From: Tupaia tana | Lineage: Eukaryota > Chordata > Mammalia > Scandentia > Tupaiidae | Length of the DNA: 64,000 nt | Direction: 5' to 3' | Assembly (NCBI GenBank): GCA_026018925.1 | Contig: JAKSZU010000004.1 | Location: 111,945,489-112,009,488, forward strand | Part shown: positions 40,914-52,339 of the stretch, in pieces | Position numbering within the stretch: position 1 is the first letter of the stretch | How the letters are laid out: each line of letters begins with the position of its first letter | Program-made: the position numbers and the translations under genes | Notes under the pieces: model-generated | What the model was told of the DNA's origin: nothing | The model's database searches: none | What the model saw: the letters and a program-made list of their open reading frames with translations, nothing else

Positions 40914-41553
40914 AATGTCATTGTGCGTGTCGAGGCCCTGCCCGTTTTAGGGCACTAGGAGTAATGTTGGTACTCCATGCTGTGGCGGTCCCCAGGCCTC
41001 CCACCTCCTCATAGGGCAGTGAGGCTGGGTGAGGGGGCTGAGGAGGGTACCCTAATGGTTATTTTGGATGCAAGAGAGATTGGCAAGAGAGAGAGATGGA
41101 ATTCTGTGGCCACGTGAGGTCTTTTAGCACTTTTCTGTTGTGATTGGGGACTGTTAATCATAAGATGCCGTAATTGAAACAGTTAACGAGAAACATTAGC
41201 TGAGTGTGGTTAGCCGTGTAGCCAAGGTTATGCCCAGCTATTGGGAAAAGCACCAGCGTTCCTCCCTCTGGAGGTGTGGTAGCAGGCAGTGAAGGTTCAG
41301 CCGCAGGCCTCTGCCCCGTGCAGCTGTGGGCTCTGTGTCGTTGGCTAGAGTGGACTCTTGGTGGCAGGAGGGGCCTGAGTGACCTTACTCTGCATGCTGT
41401 CCAGGCCTCTTGACCCTGCAGGCCAGACCCTCTGATGCCCCTCTTGGCTCCTGGGACTCTGGGATGCTCTCAGTAGCTCTGTGCTGTGCTCAGTGCTGTG
41501 GGGCCACACGGCAGGCCCGCGGTGTCTTCCAGTGACCCCGGTGTCTGTTTCAG
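40914..41553. other. AP2A2: End of intron 4, unique
   Basis: Nothing recognisable except the acceptor tract before exon 5. Confidence 0.55.
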
Positions 41554-41683
41554 AGATACCATGGACAGTGTGAAGCAGAGTGCTGCCTTGTGTTTGCTGC
41601 GCCTGTACAGAACGTCTCCCGATCTCGTCCCCATGGGTGACTGGACATCCCGCGTGGTGCACCTCCTCAATGACCAGCATTTG
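41554..41683 (+). CDS. AP2A2: AP2A2 coding exon 5 (about residues 158-201)
   Basis: The exon encodes (G)[20 protein letters not shown] followed by [23 protein letters not shown], part of the trunk solenoid. DTMDSV, LYRTSPD and GDWTSRVV match alpha-2 (alpha-1 has DSMDSV, LYKASPD and GEWTARVV), so this exon is strong evidence for AP2A2. The acceptor is CTGTTTCAG|A and the donor is TTG|GTAAGT. The 130 bp are one base plus 43 codons and complete the Gly codon begun in exon 4. Intron 5 is 3,652 bp; it contains a MIR remnant and a 49-bp minisatellite but essentially no lineage-specific SINEs. Confidence 0.97.
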
Positions 41684-42034
41684 GTAAGTGCTTTTGGGTC
41701 CGACCTGAGCCCCATCTCCCACTTCCCGAAATAGTCTTTTTCTTGTAGTGGCCGGAGAAAGGCAGCCCAGGGCTGTTTCTTGTAACGGCATTGCCGGGGG
41801 CGGGGGCAGGGGGGACTGGAAGAGGCACTGCTGCAGCTGCGTGTCTGACGTGCCTGTGAGCCCTGGGCCGAGGGCAGGGGCTCCCCACCTCTGGCCTGTG
41901 CTTACTAGGCAGGAGGCTCTAAGATGTACAAGATCAAGAGCATGTCTTCTGGACACCGCCTGCCTGCAGGGGCGGCTCCCACCTGGTCCCTGCTAGTTGA
42001 TGGAGGGCCATGATGGAGGTCCTGGGGCTGACAT

Positions 42035-42165
42035 ACAGTTTTATTAACCTCCACGAACACTCCATGAACCAGGCCCAACTGCCAGCCTCTTTTCTAGATG
42101 AGGACTGAGGATTAGAACATTCAGCTGTGATGGCTAGAAGGGGGTCACAGGACCTGCCCCATCCG
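42035..42165 (-). mobile_element. MIR fragment
   Basis: TTTATTAACCTCCACGAACA, CTTTTCTAGATGAGGACTGA and GGGGTCACAGGACC match the antisense MIR core loosely. Confidence 0.55.
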
Positions 42166-42172
42166 GGGGCCC

Positions 42173-42683
42173 AGGTGAGGGTGTGAGCGTGGGGAGGCTG
42201 GTGCCGCAGTCCGCCTGTGTCGGGTGAGGGTGTGAGCGTGGGGAGGCTGGTGCCGCAGTCCGCCTGTGTCGGGTGAGGGTGTGAGCGTGGGGAGGCTGGT
42301 GCCGCAGTCCGCCTGTGTCAGGTGAGGGTGTGAGCGTGGGGAGGCTGGTGCCGCAGTCCGCCTGTGTCGGGTGAGGGTGTGAGCGTGGGGAGGCTGGTGC
42401 CGCAGTCCGCCGGGTGTGTGAGCGGGTGCAGGGTGAGGGTGTGAGCGTGGGGAGGCTGGTGCCGCAGTCCGCCTGTGTCGGGTGAGGGTGTGAGCGTGGG
42501 GAGGCTGGTGCCGCAGTCCGCCTGTGTCGGGTGAGGGTGTGAGCGTGGGGAGGCTGGTGCCGCAGTCCGCCTGTGTCGGGTGAGGGTGTGAGCGTGGGGA
42601 GGCTGGTGCCGCAGTCCGCCTGTGTCGGGTGAGGGTGTGAGCGTGGGGAGGCTGGTGCCGCAGTCCGCCTGTGTCGGGTGAGG
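42173..42683. repeat. 49-bp minisatellite, about 10 copies
   Basis: The unit comprises GGTGAGGGTGTGAGCGTGGG, GAGGCTGGTGCCGCAGTCCG and CCTGTGTCG. The spacing of GGTGAGGG is 49 bp (42,224, 42,273, 42,322, 42,371; then 42,431, 42,480 ...). One aberrant stretch at 42,409-42,430 breaks the period. It lies 490 bp after exon 5. Confidence 0.96.
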
Positions 42684-45335
42684 GCGGAGGCTAGGCTGAG
42701 TGCCAGGCCTGCCTGCTCTGGTGTATAAGTGGGAGACCCAGGATCAGTACCAGAAGTACTTCCGAGTACACAGGGATGCGTGTGCCAGCCAGTTACTGCG
42801 CTGTCTTCCCAGAAGAGAAGTCTGCCTTGGAATTAAATAAATTTCATGCGTGTAGATTCGGAGCAAGGTGATCAGGTGGCTGCACTGGATGTGGTTGACA
42901 GCCACGTGGGCTCACTGGGACTAGGAAGGCCTGACATTCATGTTGCGTAGGCATGGAGGACCGGTGGGGGAAGACTGCAGGTGCGGCTGTAGGTGCTGCT
43001 GCGGAAAGCCGGCTTGTCCTGGCCTGCCTCATGTGAGGACTCACCCTGCACGGGCAGAACATGAGGCTCGTGGCTCGGTCTCACTTCACGTTACCCCACC
43101 ACACAGACCCAGTCAGGCAGTGGGGTTTCTCCACTTGCAGTCGAGGCAACCGAGGTCAGAAATTGGGATGGTTTCTTACAGACGCGGGCTTTAACAGGAG
43201 GTTTGGCAGGTGTGAGCCGAGGCGTTGGCTGCCCTAGATTATGTGAGTGTGCAGGTGGGGCGGACCGTGAAGGAGCAGCGAGTGGGCAGTTGGGCAATGC
43301 CTGGTCAGTGGGGCCGGCCCTCTGTCCCTGTGTGAGGCCTGCCTGACACGTGGCCAGGTGTGGGCTTGCTCACGGGGCTTAGGGCTTCCCACTTCCCACA
43401 GAGCTTGCTGCAGACCATGCTTGCGACTGTCCTGTGGCTCTGACAGAGGCTGCTGTCCTCACTCCTGCCTTGGGGGAGCTTCTTGCGGCTCCAGGGCATA
43501 CTGAGTGTGTGGCAGGGTGGTGGCTTTGCCTTAGGGGCCATGAGGGTGTCTGTCATTTGACACTCTAGGATTCTGTGACCCCCGCTATTGGTTTGCTTTT
43601 GCATTTTCACCCTGGGCCCGGCTGTCCTGTCAGGTGTGTTGATCAGCGCGTCCTTGGTCAGAAGTGGCAGACCCTCAGCCTGGAGTGGATGAGGTCCAGG
43701 GTTTCCCCGCTGCCCAGCATGTTCTTCATCTCCGTGCTTCTTGGTGTGTGCTCTTGCACCTCTCAGGCTGTCTTCCTTTGTAGCACACCCTGCCGGCTTT
43801 GCCTGCCGATAAGGCCTGAGACATTGCTGTCTCTGGCCTCAATTTTAGGAGCTCTCCAGAAAACCATTAGTTGCCAGCCCCAAGTAAAGGAGCTCTGTAT
43901 TCTTCAGAGAGTAGTGGAGGAGCAGGGGGTTGTGGTGTAGGTGGGGAGGCATGGCAGGCCCTGGTGGACAGGGGCCAGAAGTGCAGTTGTCAGGAGGGTA
44001 CGGGGAGCTGCGTGGTGAGGGCTGTGACGGGCTGAGCTGTGTTGGGCCTGGGCCAGGCACAGCAGCTCTCCCCTGAGGATTGCATTGTGGTCTGCAACCT
44101 GCGCTGCTCTCTGGAGAAGCCTTGGGGCAGGGCGAGGGCTAGAAGCCAGTGCAGCAGCGTGCCCCTCGCACAGACCTCTTGCAGAGACTCCCTGCAGAGA
44201 GGGGAGCGCCCTGGGACAGTGAGAGCTGGACTCAGTAACTGAGCCGTGGTCAGCAGGTCGCTTGGATCAGGCTCATTCCACATGCTTAGGGGCCCGTGGC
44301 AAGCACGTCCGTGCCCTCGTGGCATTTACGTATTGTGAACGCTCAGGTTCTTTAATGTCCTCTGTTGGACTTGGGAAACCTGCTGCACTTACTTTCTTCC
44401 TGGCAGAGGAATGTCCAGTTCTTTATAGAGCTCTCACACTCTTAGAAAGCTGAAGGAACCGTGCAGCGGGTGCTCTCTGGGAAGAGCACTTGGCTCCTGG
44501 CTTGACTGTTGTCGTCACCGTTGTCATCGTTGAGTCACAGCTGCCGGAACTGTGTGAGCAGGAGGAGTAAATAAATGGCTCTCATAGATACTTCCCGAGG
44601 CAGCGTTCAGCTCTGCAGAGTTAACAACGGTCATTTTATCGTTTTTCTTGTATTTGCAAGAGAACTACTTTACCTAACCAAAATGTGTGAAGAAAACAGG
44701 TTACTGTGAATTGCGTTCCCTTGTCCTGGGGCAGTAAGGACTCCTTGTGCTTCGTGGAAGACCGCGCGCCCGCTGGGATCCGAATGCATGCCTGCCAGGG
44801 CAGGTGGTGCAGGAGCTCTGCGGGGAGGGGGTGGCTTGTGTGCTGGGCTGGGTGGCTCCTGTCTGGCTGTTGATGCTTCGGGGACAGTGGCAAAGACAGA
44901 GCCAGGACCACTTTCAGTTGCTGCTGCCTAGTCTCACCTGTGGGCATAAAGGCCCAGCCAGCCTAAGGACACGTCTCCTTCTGTAGCTCAGGAGAGCAAG
45001 TGCACGTGGAGCCGGCGGTTCTCAGCGCAGCAGGACTGGGGCCCTGTGCAGGCAGGCCGGGACTGCAGAGCCGCTCTGCCCGCTCGCCACCCTGCGGGGC
45101 AGGGACCTGGGCAAGATGGCTGGATTTCCCCATTTCCAGAGAAGCTGGGAAAAGACAGCAACCTGTGTGCTCTCTCGAGTTCCGAAAACACTGTGGGCAT
45201 CAGAAGAGGCCTGAGGGCTCCCGTTGCCTTGCCCTTAGCTGACACCTGACTTGGGAAAACAAGTCTGAAGTGGGTGGTCAGCTCCAAGTGTTCTGACTGG
45301 AATCAAATGTCTGCTGTTGTGTGTTTTCCTTTCAG
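42684..45335. other. AP2A2: SINE-free remainder of intron 5
   Basis: About 2.6 kb of GC-rich unique sequence without group A-C SINEs or recognised old repeats. Confidence 0.6.
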
Positions 45336-45437
45336 GGTGTGGTGACCGCCGCCACTAGTCTGATCACCACGTTAGCGCAGAAGAACCCGGAAGAGTTTAA
45401 GACGTCCGTCTCTCTGGCTGTCTCTAGATTAAGCAGA
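45336..45437 (+). CDS. AP2A2: AP2A2 coding exon 6 (about residues 202-235)
   Basis: The exon encodes [20 protein letters not shown] then [14 protein letters not shown], exactly 34 codons (102 bp), starting and ending in phase 0. The stretch [18 protein letters not shown] is the clearest paralogue marker: alpha-1 reads VSLITCLCKKNPDDFKTC here. The acceptor is CCTTTCAG|GG and the donor is AGA|GTAAGT. Because the exon is a multiple of three in phase 0, skipping it would delete 34 residues of the solenoid without a frameshift. Intron 6 is the second-longest in the window (10,008 bp) and is packed with L1 relics and SINEs. Confidence 0.97.
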
Positions 45438-46358
45438 GTAAGTCTGTTGATGGGGGAATGGAAGTCAGGGTAGGTTTTGTGTTAATGATTTTATATAATT
45501 AACGTATTAGTTTACTTTTTAGAGGGACCCACTTTGCAAATTCAAGAATGAGAACTGTCATGGCTAGTACTTGGCTTTTGTTTCACTTTTTTGTGAACTG
45601 AGAAAGACACACCCTGTGTGTACAGGAGCGAGCAGAGGCAGGACTGCAGCCCACTCTTCCCACCAGAGGAGCCAGCATCCCCCGTGGCCCTGGTCCCGGG
45701 CAGCAGAGGGGAGGGGCTGTTAGCGCCCAGAGCCCCGTGCTTCCTCCCGTTCCCCGCTCTCCTCCCTACAGGAGACCCCACCCTGGCTGGTGTGCGGGCC
45801 CACTCCTGGCTCTCGTTTGTGGCTTCGGCACGGGAGCGCGTGTCCTGAAACCCGTCATTCAGCTTTGACTATGTTTCGGACTTCACATAAATAGATCATA
45901 CGGCATAGATTCTGTATTTTATTTCTTGTGCTCAGTGTTGTCTTTGAAATTCTCGGGTTTGTCTAGTGTAAGCTCCCTAAGTTGATGTTTGATCGCTGTA
46001 GAATTGGGTGTGTGGACGTAATGGCTGAGCACAGCGCCTTCCTCTTAGAGGCTGGAGTGAACAACGTCCTGTGAGCAGCCTGAGGCCTCTGGGCTGCACG
46101 TGCCTGCAATGTGGTGGGCGTACCCTGAGGGCAGCTCTTCAGCTCGAGGGCGCGGTGCCAGCCAGCCTCAGTCCCTGTGGTAGTCCCACGCCCCGTGTCT
46201 TGGCCAGCAGGTGGAGATGCTGGTTTCTTAGACGTTAGCTGTTCCGTGTGTGTAGTAGAATCTCACCGTGTTTTAAATGTACATTTTCCTAATAATCAAT
46301 GAGTCTAGTAACTTAGTGTGTTGATTGCTATTTGGGAATCTTCTGTGACGTGCCCGTC
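45438..46358. other. AP2A2: Start of intron 6, unique
   Basis: No repeat recognised. Confidence 0.55.
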
Positions 46359-46646
46359 TGTAGCCCATCTCTCTTTCTTTTTTGAAGAGGTTTTTGCTAT
46401 AGGGCGTGTGCGCTCTCCAGACAGAGAGACAGAGACAGAGAGACACGAAGCGAGAAATCACCCCCCGGGAGGATGGCCACGCTGCAATCCCTTCTCCTCC
46501 ATTCTACTCTTGGGATCTTGGGCACGCACGCACACACGCCTGGCGTGAGTTTAAGCCGCCGGGTCCGGGACGCGAACCGCGGTTGACTACATGGGAGTCC
46601 AGCGACAAAGCCATTACGCTAACTGCTGGTCCCGTGTAGCCCATCT
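46359..46646 (-). mobile_element. SINE group A with 12-bp duplication
   Basis: TGTAGCCCATCT at 46,359 and 46,635; CpG-rich head GGGACGCGAACCGCGG. Confidence 0.94.
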
Positions 46647-46660
46647 TTATACTGGGTAAC

Positions 46661-46917
46661 TTTTTTTTTTTTAACCAGAGGGCTCATGCTTTTGCCAGAG
46701 AGGGACAGGGAGGGAGAGGGAGAGAGAGCACGCCTCAGTGGGGCATGGTCGTACTGCCGTCCCTGTACTCCGCCTCTCCTTACTTCAGGACCTGGGGCAC
46801 GTGCACACCCCCAGTGTCTCCCTCAGGCCACTGGGGCTCTCCCTGGAGTGACTGGAGTCATGTGCTTGGCCATTTGGGTTCTGGCTGCCTTAACCACCAG
46901 GCCGTGGGGCCGACCCT
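46661..46917 (-). mobile_element. SINE group C
   Basis: AACCAGAGGGCTCATGCTTT tail, head end GGCCGTGGGGCCGACCC. Confidence 0.75.
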
Positions 46918-47086
46918 TTCTTCTCTTATAGAAATGTGTGTATTTTAGATATGAGCACTGTATTGGTTGTATTATATTGAACCATACAAAATTGCCAACA
47001 TTTAACCATTGTTAGTCTTCAGAAATGGCATTTTTATGTGGCTCAACCTAATCTATTTTAAAAATCTTGCTCTACTCTGTAACTTG

Positions 47087-47384
47087 CCATCTTTATTTAA
47101 TTAATTAATTTATTTTTTGGAGAGGTTTTTGCTATAGGGCGCGTGCGCTCGCCAGACAGACAGAGAGAGACATAGAGACAAAAAGTGAGAAATCAGCCCC
47201 CAGGGGGGATGGTCACGCCGCAATCCTTTCTCCTCCATTCTCCTCTCGGGATCTTGGGCACGCACGCACATGTGCCCGGTGTGAGTTTTAAGCCACCAGG
47301 TCCAGGACATGAACCACGGTCGACTACGTGGGAGTCCAGCGACATAGCCATTACGTTAACTGCTGGTTCCCACCATCTTTATTT
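47087..47384 (-). mobile_element. SINE group A with duplication
   Basis: CCATCTTTATTT at 47,087 and 47,373 bounds a full element (GGAGAGGTTTTTGCTATAGG ... TAACTGCTGGTTCC). Confidence 0.93.
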
Positions 47385-47571
47385 TTTAAAATAATTGTTT
47401 TTATTTAACTTTATTTATTTATTTACTTTTATTTTTATTTGACCAGAGAGGGACAGAGTGAGAGAGAGAGAAGGAAAGTGAGAAAGCAAGCTGCCAGGTT
47501 TAAGACTCAAACTGTGGTCGGCCATGTGGGAGTCCCGCGCTCTTTAACCACCATGCCATCTGCTGGCTCCT
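47385..47571 (-). mobile_element. SINE group B in the same target
   Basis: Tail ATAATTGTTTTTATTTAACT, head end CATCTGCTGGCTCC. It is followed by TGCCATCTTATTTTTATT, a third copy of the target. Confidence 0.88.
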
Positions 47572-47589
47572 GCCATCTTATTTTTATTT

Positions 47590-47782
47590 ATTTATTTTTT
47601 AAGGTTTTTGTCGCAGGGCTCTTGTGCTTGCCTACACCACGATCCCTTCTTTTCCATTCTCCTTCTGGGATTTGGGGCACACATGCACATGTGCCTGGTG
47701 TGATTTTCAATCCACCTGGTCCAGGATTCGAACCATAATGTGGGAGTCCAGCGCCTTAACTACTACACCACATGCTGGACCC
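47590..47782 (-). mobile_element. SINE group A, shortened
   Basis: AAGGTTTTTGTCGCAGGGCT tail joins CTTGCCTACACCACGATCCC; head end CACATGCTGGACCC. Confidence 0.75.
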
Positions 47783-47815
47783 ATCATTTTACTCTTAATG
47801 AAATCTTTTGTGAGC

Positions 47816-48019
47816 AAGAATTCTACATTGTGGGGCTGGCAGGTGGTGTGGTGGTTAAGGGTGCTGGACTTCCGCATGACCAACTGTGTTTTGAGTCCCG
47901 GACCTGGTGGCTTGCTTTCTCACCCCCGCCCCCCATTCTTGTTCTACCCCTCTTTGGTCAAATTAAAATAAATAAAGTTAAATAAAATATTTAAAAGAAA
48001 GAAAAAAAGAATTCTACAT
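47816..48019 (+). mobile_element. SINE group B, 13-bp duplication
   Basis: AAGAATTCTACAT at 47,816 and 48,007. Head GGGGCTGGCAGGTGGTGTGG, tail TTGGTCAAATTAAAATAAAT. Confidence 0.95.
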
Positions 48020-48442
48020 GGTAATGTAACTGTAGTTATTAAACCTTTCCTTTATTGCTAGTGCTTTTCATGTCCTGTTTGTGAAGTCGCTCCCTATTCT
48101 GAGGTCTCACGTTGTGGTTGATAATCCACCTGGCATTGGTTTCTGTGTGTAGTGATGCTTTTTCTTGACTAATGCCTAGTTGTCTTGGTACCAGTACCAA
48201 GAAGGCCCCTTTCTGCTCTGCCTTGTCACCTTTGTCATAAGTCAAGGCGACTTGGCTCCACTGATCTCTGCTTGTCTGTACCCAGTGACATGCCATCTTA
48301 GGTTCTGCAGCTTTATCATAAATCTTGATGTCTGGTAGAGCAAGTCCCTGTACATTGTTACCCCATCCCCAAAATCCTATGGGAATTTTGACTTGGGTTG
48401 CCTTTATTTTTTTAATTTTTATTTTTAAAGAATTATTTAAAA

Positions 48443-48705
48443 TTTTTTGGAGCGATTTTTGCTATAGGGTATGTGCACCAACTGGAGAGACAGAGAGAGA
48501 CAGATAGAACGTGAGAAATCAACCCCTGGGGGGGGATGGCCATGCCACAGTCCCTTCTCCTCCATTTTCCTTTCGGGATCTTGGGCACACATGCACATGC
48601 ACCCGGTGTGAGTTTTAAGCCACTAGGTCTGGGACTCAAACCGTGGTCGACTACATGCTACATGGGAGTCCAGTGACATAGCCGTTATACCAACTATTGG
48701 TCCCC
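48443..48705 (-). mobile_element. SINE group A in L1
   Basis: GGAGCGATTTTTGCTATAGG tail, small CTACATG duplication in the head, end CAACTATTGGTCCC. Confidence 0.83.
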
Positions 48706-48741
48706 CTATTTTTTAATTTGCTATAGGGTACATGGATTTAC

Positions 48742-48787
<46 letters not shown>

Positions 48788-48871
48788 TGGAGAAAGCCAT
48801 CAAGTCCAGACCTAGAACTGCTGTTGGCCACGTGGTAGTCCAGCACCTTAACCACCACACCTACTGGTCCC
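48706..48871 (-). mobile_element. SINE group B with (GA)n
   Basis: AATTTGCTATAGGGTACATG tail, GA run at 48,744-48,778, end ACACCTACTGGTCCC. Confidence 0.78.
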
Positions 48872-48902
48872 AGTATTGCCTTTAATCTTTAGGTCAGTTC
48901 AG

Positions 48903-49096
48903 AAAGAGAATTTAAAAAAAATTATTTAACTTTATTTATTAATATAATTTTCCAGTTTGATCAGAGAGAGAAAGAGAGAGAGAAAGGGAAAGTGAGAAGG
49001 CAAGCCTCCAGGTCCGGGAATCGAACCGCAGTCAACCATGTGGGAGTCCAGGGCCCTTAACCACCATGCCACCTGCTGGGCCCCAAGAGAATTAAA
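48903..49096 (-). mobile_element. SINE group B in L1
   Basis: Flanked by AAGAGAATTTAAAA and AAGAGAATTAAAA. Tail TTATTTAACTTTATTTATTA, head GGAATCGAACCGCAGTC, end CACCTGCTGGGCCCC. Confidence 0.87.
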
Positions 49097-49265
49097 ATCT
49101 TTATATTAGGTCATCAGGAAAATCCTGATGTGTTTCGATCTGTGAACAGACTTTTTCCATTTGTTTGAATAGTCTTTGATTTCTCTCAGTAATATTTTGT
49201 ATTGTTTTGAGTAGAGATTCTGCTTATCTTTGTTAGATTTATTTGCATAAAATTTATTTAAAGAA

Positions 49266-49498
49266 TGCCCCAGGTGGCATGGTGGTTAAGGCACGAGACT
49301 CCCACATGGCCAACCATGGTTTGAATCTTGGCCCTGGTGACTTGAAACTCAGGTTAAATGTGTGTGCATGTGTGCCCAAAATCCCAGGAGGGGAGTGGAG
49401 GAGGAGGGATTGTGACATGGTCATCCTTTCTGAGGGGTGATTTCTCACTATTCCTGTCACTGCCTTTCTCTCTCTGTCAAAAAAAAAAAAAAAAAGGA
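49266..49498 (+). mobile_element. SINE group A
   Basis: CCCAGGTGGCATGGTGGTTA head, GGTTTGAATCTTGGCC box, body, ending at CTGTCAAAAA with poly(A) rather than CTATAG. Confidence 0.78.
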
Positions 49499-49570
49499 AA
49501 GAAAGAACACTATTCTTGTTACTTTAAAATTTTTATTTTTAACTACTACATGTTAGTTTATGCTCTTTTT

Positions 49571-49847
49571 AAAGAGTTATTGGGACCAGCAGTTAGCGTA
49601 ATGGCTATGTCGCTGGACTCCCACGTAGTCGACGGTGGTGCGCGTTCCGGACCCGGTGGCTTAAAACTCACGCCGGGCGTGTGTGCGTGCGTGCCCCAGA
49701 TCTCGAGAGGAGAATGGAGGAGAAGGGATTGCGGCGTGGCCATCCCCCCTGGGGGTGATTTCTCGCTTTCTGTCTCTCTGTCTCTCTCTGTCTGGCGAGC
49801 GCATGCGCCCTATAGCAGAAACCTCTCCAAAAAAAAAAAGAGTTATT
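49571..49847 (+). mobile_element. SINE group A, 11-bp duplication, well preserved
   Basis: AAAGAGTTATT at 49,571 and 49,837. Head TGGGACCAGCAGTTAGCGTA, CGCCCTATAGCAGAAACCTC end. Confidence 0.95.
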
Positions 49848-49999
49848 TATTTTATTTTATTTATTCATTCATTTATTTTAATTTGACCAGAGAGAGAGAG
49901 GGAAAGTGAGAAAGCAAGCCACCAGGTCCGGGACTTGAACTGTGGTCAGCCATGTGGGAGTGTCGAGCGTCTCAACCACCATGCCATGTGCTGGCCCCT
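49848..49999 (-). mobile_element. SINE group B
   Basis: TTTATTCATTCATTTATTTT tail, AATTTGACCAGAG, end CATGTGCTGGCCCC. Confidence 0.85.
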
Positions 50000-50002
50000 G
50001 TT

Positions 50003-50264
50003 TATTTGTTGTTAATTGCCAGAGGGTACATATACTTAAGTACTTACCAGAGATAGAAATAGAGAGAGAGAGAGAGAAAGAGAAAGTATCCCCCACAGGG
50101 TGTGATCACAATCTTATTTTCTCCATTCCTCCTTCCTATCATGACTTTGGGCGTGTACACACACGTGCCCATTGTGTTTCTCAAGTTGCCAGGGTCAGGA
50201 TTTCAACTGTGGTCAGCCGTGTGGGATCTGGCTCCCTTCACTGCTGCACTATGGGGCTGACCCT
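50003..50264 (-). mobile_element. SINE group C
   Basis: GTTAATTGCCAGAGGGTACA tail, head end CTATGGGGCTGACCC. Confidence 0.8.
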
Positions 50265-51119
50265 GTGGTTTGATTTTTTTTTTTTTAATTTCTTTTTTTT
50301 TTTTTTTTTACTATCTTAACCATTTTTAAGTGTTCACAGTACGATGGTATTAAATACATCCATAATACTGTGCAGCCATCACCAACATCCATATCCATAA
50401 CTTTGCATTTTGTAAAACTGAAATTACTTGTTAAACAATAATGCCCCACTCACTGTTCCCCCAGCCCCTGGCAACCATCATTCTGTCTCTGAATTAGGCA
50501 ACACCCAAGTGCCTCATAAGTGGAACCGTACAGTGCCTGTTCTCTTGTGACTGGTTTTATCACTTGGCATAATGTCCTGAAGATTCATCCACATGGGTAG
50601 CATGTAACAGAATTTCCTTCTTTTTTTTAGGCTGAATAATAATCCACTGGGTGTATATATCATTGGAACTCATCCATTCATCTCTTGGTGGACACTTGAG
50701 TCGTTTTGGCTATTGTAAATAATGTTGCTATGAACATGGATGTTCAAATATCTTTTGAAATCCTGCTTAAAGTTATTGTGTGTATATACCCAGTAGTGGG
50801 ATTGCTGGACCATAGGGTAATTTTATTTATTGTTTTTGAAGAACTGCCTTACTGTTTCCTTAGGAGCTGCACCATTTTATACTCCTGCCTCAGTGCATAG
50901 AGTTCCACATCCTCACCAACACTTTTTATGTCCTGTTTGTTGTTTTTCCCCATAGTGGCCATCTTAATCGGTACAGTTGATATTTTACTGTAGTTTTGAT
51001 TTGCATTTATCTAGTGATTAGTATTGTTGAAGATCTTTTCATGTGTTTATTGGCTATTTGCACATTTTCTTGGGGGAAATGTGTATTCATATCCTCAGCA
51101 CCCTGTGCCCCTTTTAAAT

Positions 51120-51380
51120 ATGTTTTTCTTTATTTATGAAAGAGTGCATGCACATGCACATGACAGTGAGAGAGAGTGGAGCACCCTCCACAGGGTATGG
51201 TCATGCCATGATGCCCTTCCTTCATGAAGTCCTCCAACCTGGTCAGCTTATAGGCACAAGGGCATATGACCGATGTGTTCCATTCAGATGGAGTGGGCCA
51301 GGGATTCAAACCATGTTTGCCATGTTGGTTCTAGCTTCTTTTGAACAGCACGTTATCCCTGTGCCACAGGGCCTGTCCCT
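51120..51380 (-). mobile_element. SINE group C/D in L1
   Basis: CTTTATTTATGAAAGAGTGC start, GGGTATGGTCATGCCATGAT body, end GTGCCACAGGGCCTGTCCC. Confidence 0.65.
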
Positions 51381-51532
51381 TTGGCCATTTTTTAATCAGT
51401 TGGTTGTTTTTTGTCTTAGAGCTGTAGGAATTCTTTATTTTTTGAGTAGTAATCGCTTATCGTATATATGATTTGTGAATATTTTCTCCCATTCTGTGGG
51501 CTACCTTTTTATTTTGCTAATAGTGTCTTTTC

Positions 51533-51775
51533 ATGTTTGTCAGTGAGGGGGTACGTGCACTTGGCAGAGAGAGAAAGACAGAGCGCGGGAAAGAGAGAGG
51601 AATGGGGCATGGTCACACTGCAATCACTACTCCTCCATTTCTCCATACTGTTGGGATTTTGGGCACATGTACACCTGTGCCCATTGTATTTTTTAAGTAC
51701 TTGGGGCTGGGATTTGGACCACTGTTGGTCATATGGGATCTGACTCCCTTAACCAGTAGGCTGCAGAACCAGCTG
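51533..51775 (-). mobile_element. SINE group C in L1
   Basis: GTGAGGGGGTACGTGCACTT tail, TACTGTTGGGATTTTGGGC body, end GGCTGCAGAACCAGC. Confidence 0.75.
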
Positions 51776-51821
51776 AACATAGTCTATAGCTGTACAGAAT
51801 TTTTAAAAATCTCATGAAGTC

Positions 51822-51929
51822 CAATTTGTTTTTCTTTTTCTTTGAAAGAATTATTTTTTTAATTTAACTTTATTTATCCATTTATTTGTTTATTTATTTA
51901 AATTTAACCAGAGGGAGAGAGAGAGAGAA

Positions 51930-51987
<58 letters not shown>

Positions 51988-52080
51988 TGAGAAAGCAAGC
52001 CGCCAGGTCCAGGCCGACCATGTGGGAGTTCAGCGCCCTTGACCACCAACCCACCCATGGCCCTTAATTTGTTTTTCTTT
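51822..52080 (-). mobile_element. SINE group B in L1 with long (GA)n
   Basis: AATTTGTTTTTCTTTT flanks both sides (51,823 and 52,065). Tail TTTAATTTAACTTTATTTAT; GA run about 51,941-51,982; end CACCCATGGCCC. Confidence 0.88.
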
Positions 52081-52339
52081 TGTTGCCTGTACTTTTGGTG
52101 TCATATACAAAAAATAATTGCCAAACCATGTGGAACTTTCGCTCTATGTTCTCTTGTAAGAGTCTTACTTTCTCAGGTCATACATTTAGGTCTTGGTCAT
52201 TTTGAGTTAATTTTTGTATGTGGTGTTAGATCCAACTTTATCCTTTTGCATGGAGATATCCAGTTTCCCAGCATTTAGTAAAAAGACTGTCGTTAGCCTG
52301 CTTAACGCCTTTGTCTTAACACCTTTGTCAACAGTTGTT

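Larger units (their letters stand above)
48020..49265 (-). mobile_element. L1 ORF2 3' region, antisense, with three SINEs
   Basis: ATAATCCACCTGGCATTGGT, ACCAGTACCAAGAAGGCCCC, TTGATGTCTGGTAGAGCAAG and GGAATTTTGACTTGGGTTGC, then TTTGATTTCTCTCAGTAATA after the SINEs, follow the reverse complement of L1 ORF2's end. Confidence 0.75.
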
